A stretch of 64,000 nucleotides of DNA from Epiperipatus broadwayi. Lineage: Eukaryota; Onychophora; Udeonychophora; Euonychophora; Peripatidae. Numbering within the stretch: the stretch's first letter is position 1; each line of letters begins with the position of its first letter. Location: positions 4,682,763-4,746,762 of the forward strand of contig JAQFVV010000031.1 of assembly GCA_028023455.1 (NCBI GenBank), in the 5' to 3' direction. The notes below the pieces were generated by a model. The model had not been told where the DNA came from, searched no databases, and was given only the letters and a program-made list of their open reading frames with translations. Positions 12,182 through 25,574 of the stretch are shown here, in pieces. Both the position numbers and the translations under genes were made by a program.

Positions 12182-14846
12182 TGTAACAGTCAGAATCGTC
12201 TATCTCGCTAACACACTGCAGAATTCAAACCCCAGACACGAAACTGAACATTCTAGGAGGGATTGCCTTCTAGATATACTAAGTTCGAATCTAAAGCCCA
12301 AATTTCACAGCGCCATCTACGTGACAACGCATCTGATGCCACTACTAAGACTCTATACTAAAAGAAGTTTGGGTGGCTAATTAACGTCTATGGATTTACA
12401 AAAGAAATGCAGAAAATATATATATATATAGACCGAGACAGAGATAGGAATCAAATAAAATAAGAGATCAAATTTAGTTTTAAATAATTTCACAAAATTT
12501 ATTCATAAAATATATATATATATAACACCACTGTCTGCTTATATGAGACAGGGACGTGTATTAAATAATTGTGGGCATTATATTTCAATAAATGACAAAA
12601 AGGTTTTAAAACAAAGTTATATATTCTATTCCTCGGGCTAATAGCATTACGATAATGTGCTTGACGAGATAGGAACATGTGCGAGGTGCTTTGAGCAATT
12701 ATACAAGTTTAAGAAAATATTTGAAATTAAGTGTTATAAAATATTTATTGATTTCGAGAATAGCACGGACAAAAGCTTACTAAGCAACAAAGTGGGAATG
12801 TAATCAAAGCATTTATTTGAGAATAATAATAATAGAGTTGCATTGGGAGGTCAGTATTGCTGATAATGAATTTATTAAAGTTGGATGGTGTGACACGTTT
12901 AAGTCACGGATGCTTTGTAAAATAAATATAAAATAAAACAATATTGAAGATCTGGAATAATTACGGAGGGCATCTCGCCACTAACCTGTAGAAAAGTATT
13001 TTATGAACAGCCAAAACTTAGTGTTTAATTCCCAGGTGTGTCATTTGGAACACACTCTGCCTGGAAACTTGCAATATATGAAAAGAATGGACTTTGCCAT
13101 GTAAAGAATCCTTGGAATAATAAAACAACGCAGTCTCAACAACCAATTCATTTACCAGCAATATGAGACTAGTGTATATAAAAACATATTGAATGGGTTT
13201 TACTCGGATTAAGAGAAATGCCCAATCAAATTCCCCAAAATTCATTTAAAAGGGTCCGCACATTCTCGACATCAATGATGAACTTTATAATTAAAGTAGA
13301 ACACGGTAATTAAAATAGGAAAATGCATGCTTGTGGGTTTGAAAAGTAAGTATAGATTTATATACGCAATCATGCATTAGGGGACACATTTAATCATTGA
13401 CCTCACACATACTCTCATATTAGATTAAAATCAATAACATGTAGATTTTAAACTATGTGATTATATTATATATTAAAGAATAGAAACACCCTCGAACGAG
13501 TGATTTGCAAGATAATAAAATTGGAAAATTATAAATTTAAAATATGCCTTCATAGCGGCGTCTTATTTTCAACAAAGGGAATAATTCACTCGGTCAAAGA
13601 TGATTCTGACACATTATCATAATAAAATAAAAGAAAGCTTTATAAATAGAAAATATTAACCCAAGGATAGAGCAAAACAGTTGATTATATTATATTAACA
13701 CATTAAAGAAATACATAATGAAGTTATGTGAAATATAAGGAAAACAATTTTTAATAGCTCACAATTTTAAATAGCTATAGCATGTTAGTTATCACAAAAG
13801 CTCTTGGGTTAATTTAGGGTTACCTCTGGAGAAGCATTTAGGTAGATTGATGGTCGGCAGGTTTTTATATAATTTAACAGCAAAATCTGGAAATGTTCAT
13901 ATTTTTGGAAGCAGCAGTTCCGGGGTTTGGGTGATAACTTCCGATGGTCTACAGCAGCAGATGACCATTCCGGAAAGAAATAGCCTTCTCGCGCTCTACT
14001 CTGTCATGTCAAGATTTACAAATTACTAGAATAGAACTCAGAATGATTTCTCTTAGAAACATTAGAAGAAAAACACTGGAGAACAAAAGAAAATCCTTTT
14101 TTTTATAGTAGACTTTAACAATAGAACTGCCCTGGAGCATTACAAAAATATATCGGATTATCAGCTGTAATCATCCGAATATCTAAAGGAATTCAACATT
14201 AATTAATTTCTTTTGTTACTTTCCCTGTTGACATTTGAATTACAAACTAGATTTAATTAAAAATTACTTTTATTAATTAAAGAAAACCTTAAGTGGACAT
14301 CTGCTGTTTTTAGATAAACTTATATAATATTAACTAATTAAACTATTGTCCCTCATTTATTTTAACGGAAATATTTGGAATAACTTTTATTAAATTAAAA
14401 AAAATGATTTTACTTTTTAAATTGCAATATTTGAATCTATTTACTAAACGAATATTTACTAAATGAATTTTATTTTAAATCAAAATATATTACGACAGTA
14501 ATATATTTGTAAATAGATTCAAACAAAACAACTTTAACAATTTATAATTTTGATATGTTTAAAATGCATATCATAGTGTGTGCGCAATTACGACTTATAT
14601 AACCTACTTTTTAATAAATCAAAATTATGTGAACATATACATAATCTATAATCTTTTATTTATTTGGGAATGACTTATATATATAATATGAGCATTGTAC
14701 TCGTGGTTTAAAAGTAGGCAGGATTTTCGGTATATAAGTGTATTGCAGACACACTACGATAGATTGGGGTTCAAACTAAGGTATAAGGTAGGAAATAGGT
14801 GAGAAAAGGTGAAACGAAGATCTGCAAAGCAGACCTTACTGTTTCA
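12182..14846. repeat. Left long terminal repeat (2665 bp)
   Basis: Starts TGTAACAGTCAG and ends CTTACTGTTTCA, that is TG...CA with short inverted ends. It matches 17355-19980 base for base apart from scattered substitutions and indels. The largest indel is about 70 bases near 12660-12730, present here and absent from the other copy. The size is exceptional for an LTR. Short open frames in it are duplicated in the other copy and show no recognisable domain. Confidence 0.85.
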
Positions 14847-15159
14847 CATTCCCTTAGTGACAGAACAAAAAAAAAGATCTTACAACAGGTGTCCATCTAT
14901 GAAGCCTGCATAAACAAAATTTACAAGATAACCCATAATGTACAGGATATAAATATAATGAAGAAATGAAACTGAATTATATACCCAGATCATATTAATA
15001 AATCTACCATCTAGTGAACATTTTGTCTATTATTTTCCCCTTTCAACAAATTTTATTTAACGTTTTACAAGTTTAATATTGGTTATATCCTATCTCCTTG
15101 CTCATTTATCCTGTGACGTGTCCATTTTTATTTTATTTTTTTTGTTTAAAAAAAAACTA
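14847..15159. other. Non-coding internal segment of the long-LTR element
   Basis: No coding signal. On the minus strand a short purine tract, AAGGGAA, lies just before the LTR and could be a polypurine tract, but it is weak. Confidence 0.4.
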
Positions 15160-15984
15160 CTATAATCCTGGGTCTGGTGGGTAATACCTGCCTTTATATT
15201 TTAATAAGTGCAGTCTCTGATTATCAAGCCTCTTTACCTTGTCTGGCGGTTCTTTAGCCCAGGGACTGAAATCCAGAGTGGTTAAAACTTTGGCCATTTC
15301 CTTTATTTCATCCGGTTGAGATATTTGTGCTATATCAGGTGGGATATTTTCCTTGGGTTTTTTAAATACTTTGATATTGGTGGTAAGCTTGGTTAGCTGG
15401 GTTTGAGGCCCTAGGTCTCGTACATTCTTGGCTGGAAATATCTCGTCTAAATACAATTGTGGACATTTTTTGACTTTGTGAAAAATTTTTATGTCACGAA
15501 GCTTGGTTAGCTGGGTTTGAATCCGTAAGTCCCATACATTCTTGGCTAGAAATATCTCATCTAAATACATTTGTGGACATTTTTTGACTTCATGAAAAAT
15601 TTTTATGTGACGAAGCTTGGTTAGCTGGGTTTGATGTCCTGTGTCCTGGACATCATTTTTTTCATTTGCCGAATCATTGGACTCTAATTTCTGGTTCAGG
15701 GATTCATCTGTTAATGACCCTACTGAGTTCAGCTCTGTTTCATCTTTTCTTGGTTCAATGACCTTTTTATCGTTCTTCATGCAGCATTTTTCGAATGCAA
15801 GTCGGAGGGCTTTCTGTCCCTCTCTCACTTGTGCCAATTCGTGGATGAGTTTGGCCAACTCTTTACATTCCTCAGCTCTCCTGCGGATTTGCTCTTCTTC
15901 CCATCATTTTGCTCTTTCTTCACTTTGCTTCCACATCTCTATAAGATTCCGGAATTGGATCTCATTAGTATCTGTATTTTCCAT
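15160..15984 (-). pseudogene. Gag-like coiled-coil protein of the long-LTR element, one in-frame stop
   Basis: The natural start is the ATG at 15984 (MENTDTNEIQFR). A TGA at codon 27 (15906-15904) interrupts an otherwise open frame that runs to a stop at 15160. The N-terminal third is charged and helix-forming (WEEEQIRRRAEECKEL onward), as in gag-type coiled coils. The middle contains two tandem 38-residue repeats, each starting QTQLTKLR (codons 118-155 and 156-193; DNA 15633-15520 and 15519-15406), and a partial third. The C-terminus has LDFSPWAKEPP and YYPPDPGL. There is no zinc knuckle. No family was recognised; gag is inferred only from position inside an LTR element and from the coiled coil. 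Confidence 0.5.
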
Positions 15985-16024
15985 GGCCTTGGATGATTAT
16001 CGTGATCGATGATGATGATGACTT

Positions 16025-17354
16025 TTATTTTATTGCTAACTATTTAATATATCCTAAAAAAAATTTTTTTTTTAACGAATAGGTGTACTTTTAAAACAAT
16101 GTATAGCACTGATAAGAAAATTTTTAAAATGGTTTTACATGGAGCTTACTAAAACTAATATGGTTAAAAAAAATACTATTACTATATTTTCCTTGTTTGA
16201 TTCTCTGCGATTATTATGTTTGACTTCAAATTTTATTAATGGCTAATAGGCTATCTCCCTCTCGGTTCTGTTGGCCTAATTGCTGCTTTTACATTTATCA
16301 CTAAAAACCCCGACTACTACCCTTTTGCTACTGCAAAAAATTCCTGTTTAAATCTGCTGCCACATACATATATTATACTGCCTGTACATAAAAAAAATAT
16401 TTTAAATTCTATCTGTCAAAATATTTTGCTAATATATATATTTTTAAACTCAAGCAATTTTTATTTATATATGTTAACATTCGCTAGATCCGGGTATAAT
16501 TATTTTGTTCCCTCTTATTTAAGATTAGCATCCATATATATTTTTATTTACATAATTATTGATCCGATTCACGTCTCATTATTTGGTCTAAGAAAAATTT
16601 ACACACATTGGAAAAAAAACAAATTATACAAAAGAATTTAGCCTGGTGACAAAATTTATTTTAGAAGTAACTCCGTTTAATGAAATTACCCTTGGGTGCC
16701 ATGTCACCAGTTAAAAAGATCCATAGACTGTTAGCTTCCCAAAATGAATTTTAATAACTATTCCATTTAACTACGGGCACTCGTTAAAACATTCGCATTT
16801 TTTTTATTGATCACAACATTTTATTTTTACATTTCTGAATTCCATATGATAGCCTCTTATATCTAGGTCATTACCATACAAAATTATTATTATGCTATCT
16901 TGCGTGTTGAGCCAATAAAACTTTATTTTGATAGAAAATACAATATTTGAAATATTCATAGATTGTCACAATATTCACTTGGGAGAATATTTAAGTAATT
17001 TACGCTATGCGTACATAGCATGATTTAAGTGAAACAATGTATACAGATAAATACAGATGGCTCAGTATCGCACTATAGCAAGTTTAAACAAGTTTAGATT
17101 ATACAGTATAAGTAATTGAATGCCCGAGTCAAACAAAACATGAAATATATACGCAAATAGATAATATAGAGTTTGAAAATTTATATATATCAAAAATATA
17201 AAGGATTTGAGTGATTAAATACGAAACAACATGCTAAAATTAAGCTACAGGGATGTGGGTGTTTAAATAATTAAGATCTACAGGGATGTGGGAGTTTAAA
17301 TCTTCAAGGCTCCACGTTTGGGCAAGCCATGGACCCGGAAAAAAAAATTTACTA
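16025..17354. other. Non-coding internal segment of the long-LTR element
   Basis: About 1.3 kb without a convincing frame. Open stretches such as 16426-16641 are AT-rich and domain-free. Next to the right LTR the sequence is a G/A-rich GGAAAAAAAAA tract, which could be a polypurine tract if the element were plus-oriented. Confidence 0.4.
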
Positions 17355-19980
17355 TGTAACAGTCAGAATCATCTATCTTGCTAACACACTGCAGAATTCA
17401 AACCCCAGACACGAAACTGAACATTCTAGGAGGGGTTGCCTTCTAGATATACTAAGTTCAAATCTAAAGCCCAAATTTCACAGCGCCATCTACATGACAA
17501 CGCATCTGATGCCACTACTAGTATGACCTTTGACCGGTGCCTGGTGGTCAGGGAGAAACAAAAGACTCTATACTAAAAGAAGTTTGGGTGGCTAATTAAT
17601 GTCTATGGATTTACAAAAGAAATGCAGAAAATATATATATAGACTGAGACAGTGATAGGAATCAAATAAAATAAGAGATCAAATTTAGTTTTAAATAATT
17701 TCACAAAATTTATTCATAAAATATATATATAATGCCACTGTCTGCTTATATGAGACAGGGACGCATATTAAATAATTGTGGGCATTATATTTCAATAAAT
17801 GACAAAAAGGTTTTAAAACAAAGTGATATATTCTATTCCTCGGGCTAATAGCATTACGATAATGTGTTATAAAATATTTATTGATTTCGAGAATAGCACG
17901 GACAAAAGCTTACTAAGCAACAAAGTGGGAATGTGATCAAAGCATTTATTTGAGAATAATAATAATAGAGTTGCATTGGGAGGTCAGTATTGCTGATAAT
18001 GAATTTATTAAAGTTGGAGGGTGTGACACGTTTAAGTCACGGATGCTTTGTAAAATAAATATAAAATAAAACAATATTGAAGATCCGGAATAATTACGGA
18101 GGGCATCTCGCCGCTAACCCGTAGGAAAGTATTTTATGAACAGCCGAAACTTAGCGACTGTGTGACGATTGCGTTTAATTCCCAGGTGTATCATTTGGAA
18201 CACACTCTGCCTGGAAACTTGCAATATATGAAAAGAACGGACTTTGCCGTGTAAAGAATCCTTGGAAAAATAAAACAAAGCGGTCTCAACAACCAATTCA
18301 TTTACCAGCAATACGAGACTAGTGTATATAAAAACATACTGAATGGGTTTTACTCGGATTAAGAGAAATGCCCAATCAAATTCCCCAAAATTCATTTAAA
18401 AGGGTCCGCACATTCTCGACATCAATGATGAACTTTATAATTAAAGTAGAACACGGTAATTAAAATAGGAAAATGCATGCTTGCGGGTTTGAAAAGTAAG
18501 TATAGATTTATATACGCAATCATGCATTAGGGGACACATTTAATCATTGACCTCGCACATACTCTCATATTAGATTAAAATCAATAACATGTAGATTTTA
18601 AACTATGTGATTATATTATATATTAAAGAATAGAATCGCCCTCGAACGAGTGATTTGCAAGATAATAAAATTGGAAAATTATAAATTTAAAATATGCCTT
18701 AATAGCGGTGTCTTACTTTCAATAAAGGGAATAGTTCACTCGGTCAAAGACAATTCTGACACATTATCATAATAAAATAAAGGAAAGCTATATAAATAGA
18801 AAATATTAACCCAAGGATAGAGCAAAACTGTTGATTATATTATATTAACACATTAAAGAAATACATAATGAAGTTATGTGAAATATAAGGAAAACAATTT
18901 TAAATAGCTATAGCATGTTAGTTATCACAAAAGCTTTTGGGTTAATTTAGGGTTACCTCTGGAGAAGCATTTAGGTAGATTGATGGTCAGCAGGTTTTTA
19001 TATAATTTAACAGCAAAATCTGGAAATGTTCATATTTTTGGCAGCAGCAGTTCCGGGGTTTGGGTGATAACTTCCGATGGTCTACAGCAGCAGATGACCA
19101 TTCCGGAAAGAAATAGCCTTCTCGCGCTCTACTCTGTCATGTCAAGATTTACAAATTACTAGAATAGAACTCAGAATGATTTCTCTTAGAAACATTAGAA
19201 GAAAAACACTGGAGAACAAAAGAAAACCCTTCTTTTTATAGTAGACTTTAACAATAGAACTGCCCTGGAACATTACAAAAATATATCGGACTTATCAGCT
19301 GTAATCATCCAAATGTCTAAAGGAATTCAACATTAATTAATTTCTTTTGTTACTTTCCCTGTTGACATTCGAATTACAAACTAGATTTAATTAAAAATTA
19401 CTTTTATTAATTAAAGAAAACCTTAAGTGGACATCTGCTGTTTTTAGATAAACTTATATAATATTAACTAATTAAACTATTGTCCCTCATTTATTTTAAC
19501 AGAAATATTTGGAATAACTTTTATTAAATTAAAGAAAATGATTTTACTTTTTAAATTGCAATATTTGAATCTATTTACTAAACGAACATTTACTAAATGA
19601 ATTTTATTTTAAATCAAAATATATTACGACAGTAATATATTTGTAAATAGATTCAAACAAAATAACTTTAACAATTTATAATTTTGATATGTTTAAAATG
19701 CATATCATAGTGTGTGCACAATTATGACTTATATAACCTACTTTTTAATAAATCAAAATTATGTGAACCTATACATAATCTATAATCTTTTATTTATTTG
19801 GGAATGACTTATATATATAATACGAGCATTGTACTTGTGGTTTAAAATTAGGTGGGATTTTCGGTATATAAGCGCATTGCAGACACACTACAATAGATTG
19901 GGGTTCAAACTAAGGTATGAGGTAGGAAATAGGTGAGAAAAGTTGAAATGAAGATCTGCAAAGCAGTCCTTACTGTTTCA
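17355..19980. repeat. Right long terminal repeat (2626 bp)
   Basis: Near-identical direct copy of 12182-14846 with the same TG...CA ends. Compared with that copy it lacks about 70 bases near 17860 and has an extra stretch of about 45 bases near 17520-17563. Divergence by eye is a few per cent, suggesting a fairly recent but not brand-new insertion. Confidence 0.85.
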
Positions 19981-20880
19981 ATAACCATACCAATAATTTA
20001 ATATTTCATCTACTTTTTTTAAAATATCAATAATAATTCAATCATTTCCTGAAGTTTTCTCTTCATCAATTTATTGCACGTTTCACCTCTTTATTTAAAA
20101 TGTTAAATAACACAGAAAATGAGTAATTATAGTAATTACTTTGTTTACTTGTTCTTTATTACTATATGTTTATACAGATTTTATGATACCATACCTTTTT
20201 TTTAATAAAAGTTCTATCCTTTTTTCTGTATCCTGAAACAACTTTTCTTCAGCATCAAAATGTTCTATACTTTTTGAAACTTTTATTCTCTTCTACAGCT
20301 GTCCTTGCCAATTCACAATTATATTTTTTAATATTATTATTAACTCGTTTTTGTACCATTTTATAAAAATTTAGATATTCAATTTTTTTCAATGAATTTT
20401 AAAATATACATATATATTGTAATCTTTTGATTGGTTATCCATGTTAGGAATAGAATAAAAAATGTTTATTATAGTTCCAAAATTTTAAATTTATAATTTA
20501 GATAATAGTAATGCTATAAATTTTGGTATAACATGAATAAATGACTTAAAAAGTCTTATACTTGTCTTGCATTGGTGGTCGAGAGGGTCAGCGCGACTGC
20601 CTTGCACTTGCAGGCAGTTGCCCGGGTTGCGGGTTTGCGTCCCGGCCGATGATATGACACTTAAAAAAAAAAAAAGTCTTATACTTTATTATTGTTATAC
20701 CTGATTGTTTATTATTGAGCTAGTAAGTAGATGGTAAAAAAAAAAGCTAGGGTAGAGGTGTTGAAGAACCAGAAGGAAAGATTACAATTTATATGTAAAC
20801 CCATTTAGCCCTAAGCATTATTACACTTATTATTTAAATAATTCTTTGGGTGCAATTTGAAAATTATAATTGCAATTTAT
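19981..20880. repeat. Right copy of the inverted duplication
   Basis: Reverse complement of 10895-11757. It starts exactly at the end of the right LTR and carries an intact SINE (20564-20673) where the left copy has a truncated one. Confidence 0.85.
20564..20673 (+). mobile_element. tRNA-derived mini-SINE with 13 bp target duplication
   Basis: A tRNA-like unit (GGTGGTCGAG head, CTGCC/GGCAG arm, B box GGTTTGCGTCC) is followed by GATGATATGACACTT and an A run. AAGTCTTATACTT at 20551-20563 and 20674-20686 is a clean 13-base target duplication, so the boundaries are secure. The element is only about 110 bases long. It resembles the 804-895 copy in both head and tail. Confidence 0.8.
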
Positions 20881-23800
20881 TAGTCTGCATTCAGAACAGA
20901 TTAGATTTTCCTGTTTAAAGTTTATTTATACTTCTTCCAAATAATAATTTCAATCTCTGTAGTAAATATTTTTTATTGCAAATTTCATAAGTTATTTTTA
21001 TCATTATGATCAAATTAATAATTTTACAATTCTAGCATCAATATCTTCATGATAATTTTCAAATGTTATTTGATATAATTAAAAGATTCATCTATATAAA
21101 AATCTTCTACATCTACATCACAATGAGAACTTGTTGGGGGTAAAAACATGAATTATTTGTATTTAGCATCTTTCATTAAGTTGAATAATTAATCTTGCCA
21201 CTCTATCTAAAATACTCGTAATCTCTACGTCATTCTTTCACTTTTTATTTATAATGAATCTCATCTTACTTGTGCTTCCAATGTTTATAGTTTTACATTT
21301 TAAGTGCATGTTTGCTTTTCAAATCAATTGTCTTTTCACTTTTTCTTCTAACTTCCTTTAATATTAAACACTTCTTGCAAAAAGTGTAATCTTTGTTTTC
21401 ATGAAAGTCATCTGCAGCTGTCTGAAGCTAAATAAAAGATTAGCATTGAATGATGGCCTGAGTCAGCAATCAATAGATTCTTAATATTCTTCACTTTTGG
21501 GCAATCAATAACTACTTTGAGTGACAACTTTTTAGATACCTGAGAGTAAAGACCATAATTTGAGCTTTATTTCTCATGATTGTAAATATCTAAAAAAAAA
21601 AAAGATAATTCAAACTTCTATCCAGCCTGCCTCCATGAAAACTTGATTTTTTTTTTAGTTAAACATTATACAGCACTGAGATTGTATTGTTTGTTTTAAG
21701 TTCAGAAGTAAACCAATAAACTCACCATGCTAGATTAGGCATATTAATGAACTGTCTATCATATATTTGTTTACCAAATGAATAATCACATAGTAATAAC
21801 AATTGCAATGATAAGAATGTAAATAATAAATTTGCTCTGCTCAGTTGCTTTGATACCTCAAAAAGGGAACCAATGTCAAAAAGGGAACTAAATGGGTATC
21901 CTTTCATTTAATAACAAATTCCTTTATGCAGCCATTAACGTTTATATTTTAATATGTGTTCCACAAATAATAGTCATCTTGTCATTCATTCCATTACATT
22001 TGGCATGTCATTGCACAGCCAAGTTATTTTTTATTAGATATACTGTACAAAACACTGTTCTATTATATTTGGCATTTCACGTTTAACTTATCCAATCTCT
22101 ATATTTTCATTATATTTGACTGCCCTATATAAGATATACTGGTTATTTGCCATTACAATAGAAACTTCTTCCCACTCTATTTCATTATAAAGTTTAAATA
22201 ACACTCTTATGGAATTGTAGTTAGTATTTACAATTAGTATCTTTTTTAGGCTGAATTTGAAATTATTATTTTTTAGTTAGCTGAGAATTTTCAGATGTTT
22301 TAGGTAATTAGCTCATAGTTAATAGAGCTAGCTATTCAATCATTGATCAGTAAATATTATTTAACTATTTTTATCTAAGTAGTAAAATTAAGAGAATAAA
22401 TTCATTCTAAGTGTCACTAAATAATAATCAGACATCCTGATAAAATGGTGATATTAACCAATGGAGGAGAAATATTCAGAGATTTTAGGTTTTTAGTTAG
22501 AAAGTTGGACTAGAATTTTGAGGTGCAACATGGATTCTAATATGTTCCTGCTGCATTTAGGAAATTAAAGTATAGATTATTTCGTCAAAATAATATAACT
22601 TTATCAATTACAATAATTATATATATGAATGTTATTCCATCATTTTTTGTATGGAAGTGAAATATGAATTTTATTCCATTTCCATAATTTAAAGAAATTA
22701 GTAATTTTCGTTTCCGAATGTCATAAAATTTTGAAAATTATGAAATAAAACTCAATTCTTCTTCAAATTTCTGGTTGCTATGATACTGACTCTTCACTGA
22801 TTGGGTTTGTAAAATGCAGATTTTCTTAAAAGTATTTTATGATGATTTTTGAGTTTGTTTCTTAAAAAACAATAAAATTCCATTATAAAGATTATCGCTG
22901 TACTTGGGGGGGAGTAGTTGAGGATACAACTGAAAACATGAATTAAAAAAAAAGTATTAAAAAAATTTTTTAAAAAAAAAAAAAGAAAATTTTGCTGCTG
23001 AAAAAGTTAAAGACAGTATCACAAAATGTCAGATAAATAGAATTTAGGATAGCATATGGAATATGTAGACAAATTTCTATTTCTAAAATTGGTTGGTAGA
23101 CATTTCAAACTCACTTTTAATTTTTTTTTTCCTTTTCTTTTTTTGTCTGAGTAAGAATAATTATATTTATGTGAGTCTCCTAAAGAATAAATGTGAATTA
23201 TATATTATATAAATGGCATATTCAGATTTATCCATGTATGATTCATGTACCAATGTTTTGGCTGGGTAACACCAACTATCAACTGAATTATGAATATTGT
23301 ACAAGTGTTATAAGCATTAATATACAACAAGATTGAAGATTCCACCAATAGAAAACAAGTACAGAAAATTTTTAAAAATTTAAAGGTGGGTGGGGGTGGA
23401 CTGATAGGAAAAAGTCATCAGCTAATTTATATTAATGTTTTAAAAAATTCTTTCAAACAAAAGGTAGTATACATGTACCATTCATTTTTTTTATAGTCTA
23501 GCCAGTTAAGGATCACAATGACTTCTCTAAATATTATATATCTGCATAAGTTCCTGGTGATTGAGAAATCCCATTGAATGAGAATGCTTCTGATGATGAG
23601 GGCTGCTTAACTACATCTACATCTCTCCAATGTTCATATCTGCATAAGAAGCTCCACAAACTCTACATGAAATTTTATAAAATCCATGGGTCTCACAACA
23701 GATTGAGACTTGAACACAATGTCACCTATTCATTTCAAATTTGAATCAGTTATTAATTGTGTAGAATATGACAATTGCCCTTATCATATTCTGACAAAGG

Positions 23801-25089
23801 AAAGGGATTTAGAAGAATGCAATATTTTATAATTTTTTTGAATTCTAAATTTAAACTTGGTGCATATCCTAAAGTTCTAAATATACTGTTAGTTGTAATT
23901 TAAGAGTTAGTTCAGCTTAAATAGGTTTCCTTATCTTATTCTTTAAAATAGTCTAAAGAGTAATAAATAGTATTTTAAATATCATTTTATAAGCAGGTTG
24001 TATCATTTGCTGAGTATATAGTCAATGGGATACTAGGTATTTTCCCATCCATAAGTTCTTTTAATATATTAGTTTTATTTCATGCCATGTCTGCAAATTA
24101 AAAAGTTGTAAATATTGTAAATAAAGTTTGTTGTATTTAAAAATTTATTTAGTTGCCTGTAATCTTATTGCTAATTACCACATATATACACTATTATTGT
24201 TATCGTCCTATCAGAAGATTATAAATTGAAATCATCATCGACCTATATAGTACTATTAACTATATTATGCTCTATCACAATAGTTTTGTTAAGTCTTATA
24301 ATTTATTAGTACATCTAATGCATCATCACACAATAATCAAAATGTTAGTAACTTAGAGTACAGATTATTTAAGTAATAGATTAAAAGATAAATATAATAT
24401 TGATTTAATGGGTTTAGTTGAACCTGCAAAGCTATCATTCACTGATCTTGATCACATGGTTTATAATTATTTGAGAAAAATAATTTGGTAAGTCATTGTA
24501 TTTATGTATTAAAAAGGTATTCATATTTCTTCAATATTAAAGTTATAAGAGTTATTTAATTCATAAAGTTTATGTGTAACTGCTAAATATAGTTCTTAAT
24601 TTGAGTTTATATTGAAAGCTGTTATGTGCATTATGTTTGTGTAGTGGTAAAATTCTTCTCACTGACCCAAATATATTGTGTATAATGATTTTGAGTGTTT
24701 GAACCCCCTGAGAAGAATTAGTTGTTAAGTTTCAAGGTAGAATTTAAATTTGTAATAAATTTTATATCTGGTTAATTGTTATAGTTGGATGTGAAATATA
24801 TTACTTTCACTGTTTATGAAAGTCAACTAAGCTTTAAGATGTAAATTACTTCTTTGGCATAAAATGGATAGTTTGTTTTAACTTCATGATAATATTCTGG
24901 TTGTGTCAAGCTTGGAATCCCTATTTTTATTTAGCTTATCTTTTTACCAACTAATACCATATTAGTTTATAGTTTAAGATTTCAGTCTCCATCATTAACA
25001 TTGTTCTTCAATTTCATCTTGATCGTTCTTTTAGTTATTCATTCTCATTTGACATTAATTCATTATCATAATTCATTAATCATACATTA
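20881..25089. other. Unassigned AT-rich intergenic DNA
   Basis: About 4.2 kb with no supported exon, RNA gene or complete element. The open frames at 21722-22086 are short, hydrophobic and AT-driven. A tRNA-like patch at about 24638-24721 is too weak to call. Confidence 0.4.
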
Positions 25090-25574
25090 ACTTTTATTCT
25101 TTTATCATCTTAACTATTCATTAACTCTTATTCTATCATCATCTTAATCAAGTTACGAAATTAAGAACGTTAAATACCTACTGCCTGAGTGAAAGTCAAA
25201 TTATAAGAATAATAAAAAGAAACTTACCACTCAGGATTGAGCAATCGCTATTGTGTACCAATGTTAGGACCATAGAGCAGGTGGCAGAACTGTTAACTAA
25301 TATAGATATGAACAATGCTATTTGATGTTCAGCAAACCAATGAATAACTAATAATTATATCTTTGGAATGATTATGAAATTAAACTTATAAATGAAATGA
25401 TAAGTAAATTATGATGTAGATGACTAAATGAATGATGGAAAAAAATAATAATTAAATGGTGGAATGAAATGAATCTAAGAATGAAAAGAGCGAAGATGTA
25501 TGAGAATAATGAATGATTAAGATGATGATAGAATAAGAGTTAATGAATAGTTAAGATGATAAAAGAATAAAAGT
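25090..25574. mobile_element. TIR/foldback element
   Basis: Terminal arms of about 62 bases (25090-25151 and about 25513-25574) are inverted copies with very few mismatches; the outer ends read ACTTTTATTCTTTTATC. The 360-base interior has no reading frame. A MITE is likely; no superfamily is assigned because no clear target duplication is visible. Confidence 0.65.

Larger units (their letters stand above)
12182..19980 (-). mobile_element. Long-LTR, LARD-like LTR retrotransposon (7.8 kb)
   Basis: Two direct repeats of about 2.65 kb with TG...CA ends flank a 2.5 kb internal region. The internal part has one gag-like minus-strand frame (15984-15160) and no recognisable protease, RT, RNase H or integrase, so the element is non-autonomous. 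This resembles LARD elements, which are known mainly from plants; the term here is an analogy. No clear 5 bp target duplication flanks it; instead inverted copies of neighbouring DNA lie on both sides. The strand is taken from the reading frame, as neither primer-binding site nor polypurine tract is convincing. Confidence 0.72.

Noticed and set aside
12144-14029. Short frames inside the left LTR (and their copies in the right LTR)
   Set aside because: They occur as pairs only because the LTR is duplicated; no domain or codon pattern supports them.
24638-24721. Another tRNA-like unit with GTAGTGGT and GTTTGAACCCC
   Set aside because: Box matches are imperfect, no cloverleaf can be drawn, and the neat 10-base inverted pair ATTCTTCTCA/TGAGAAGAAT does not sit where an acceptor stem should.
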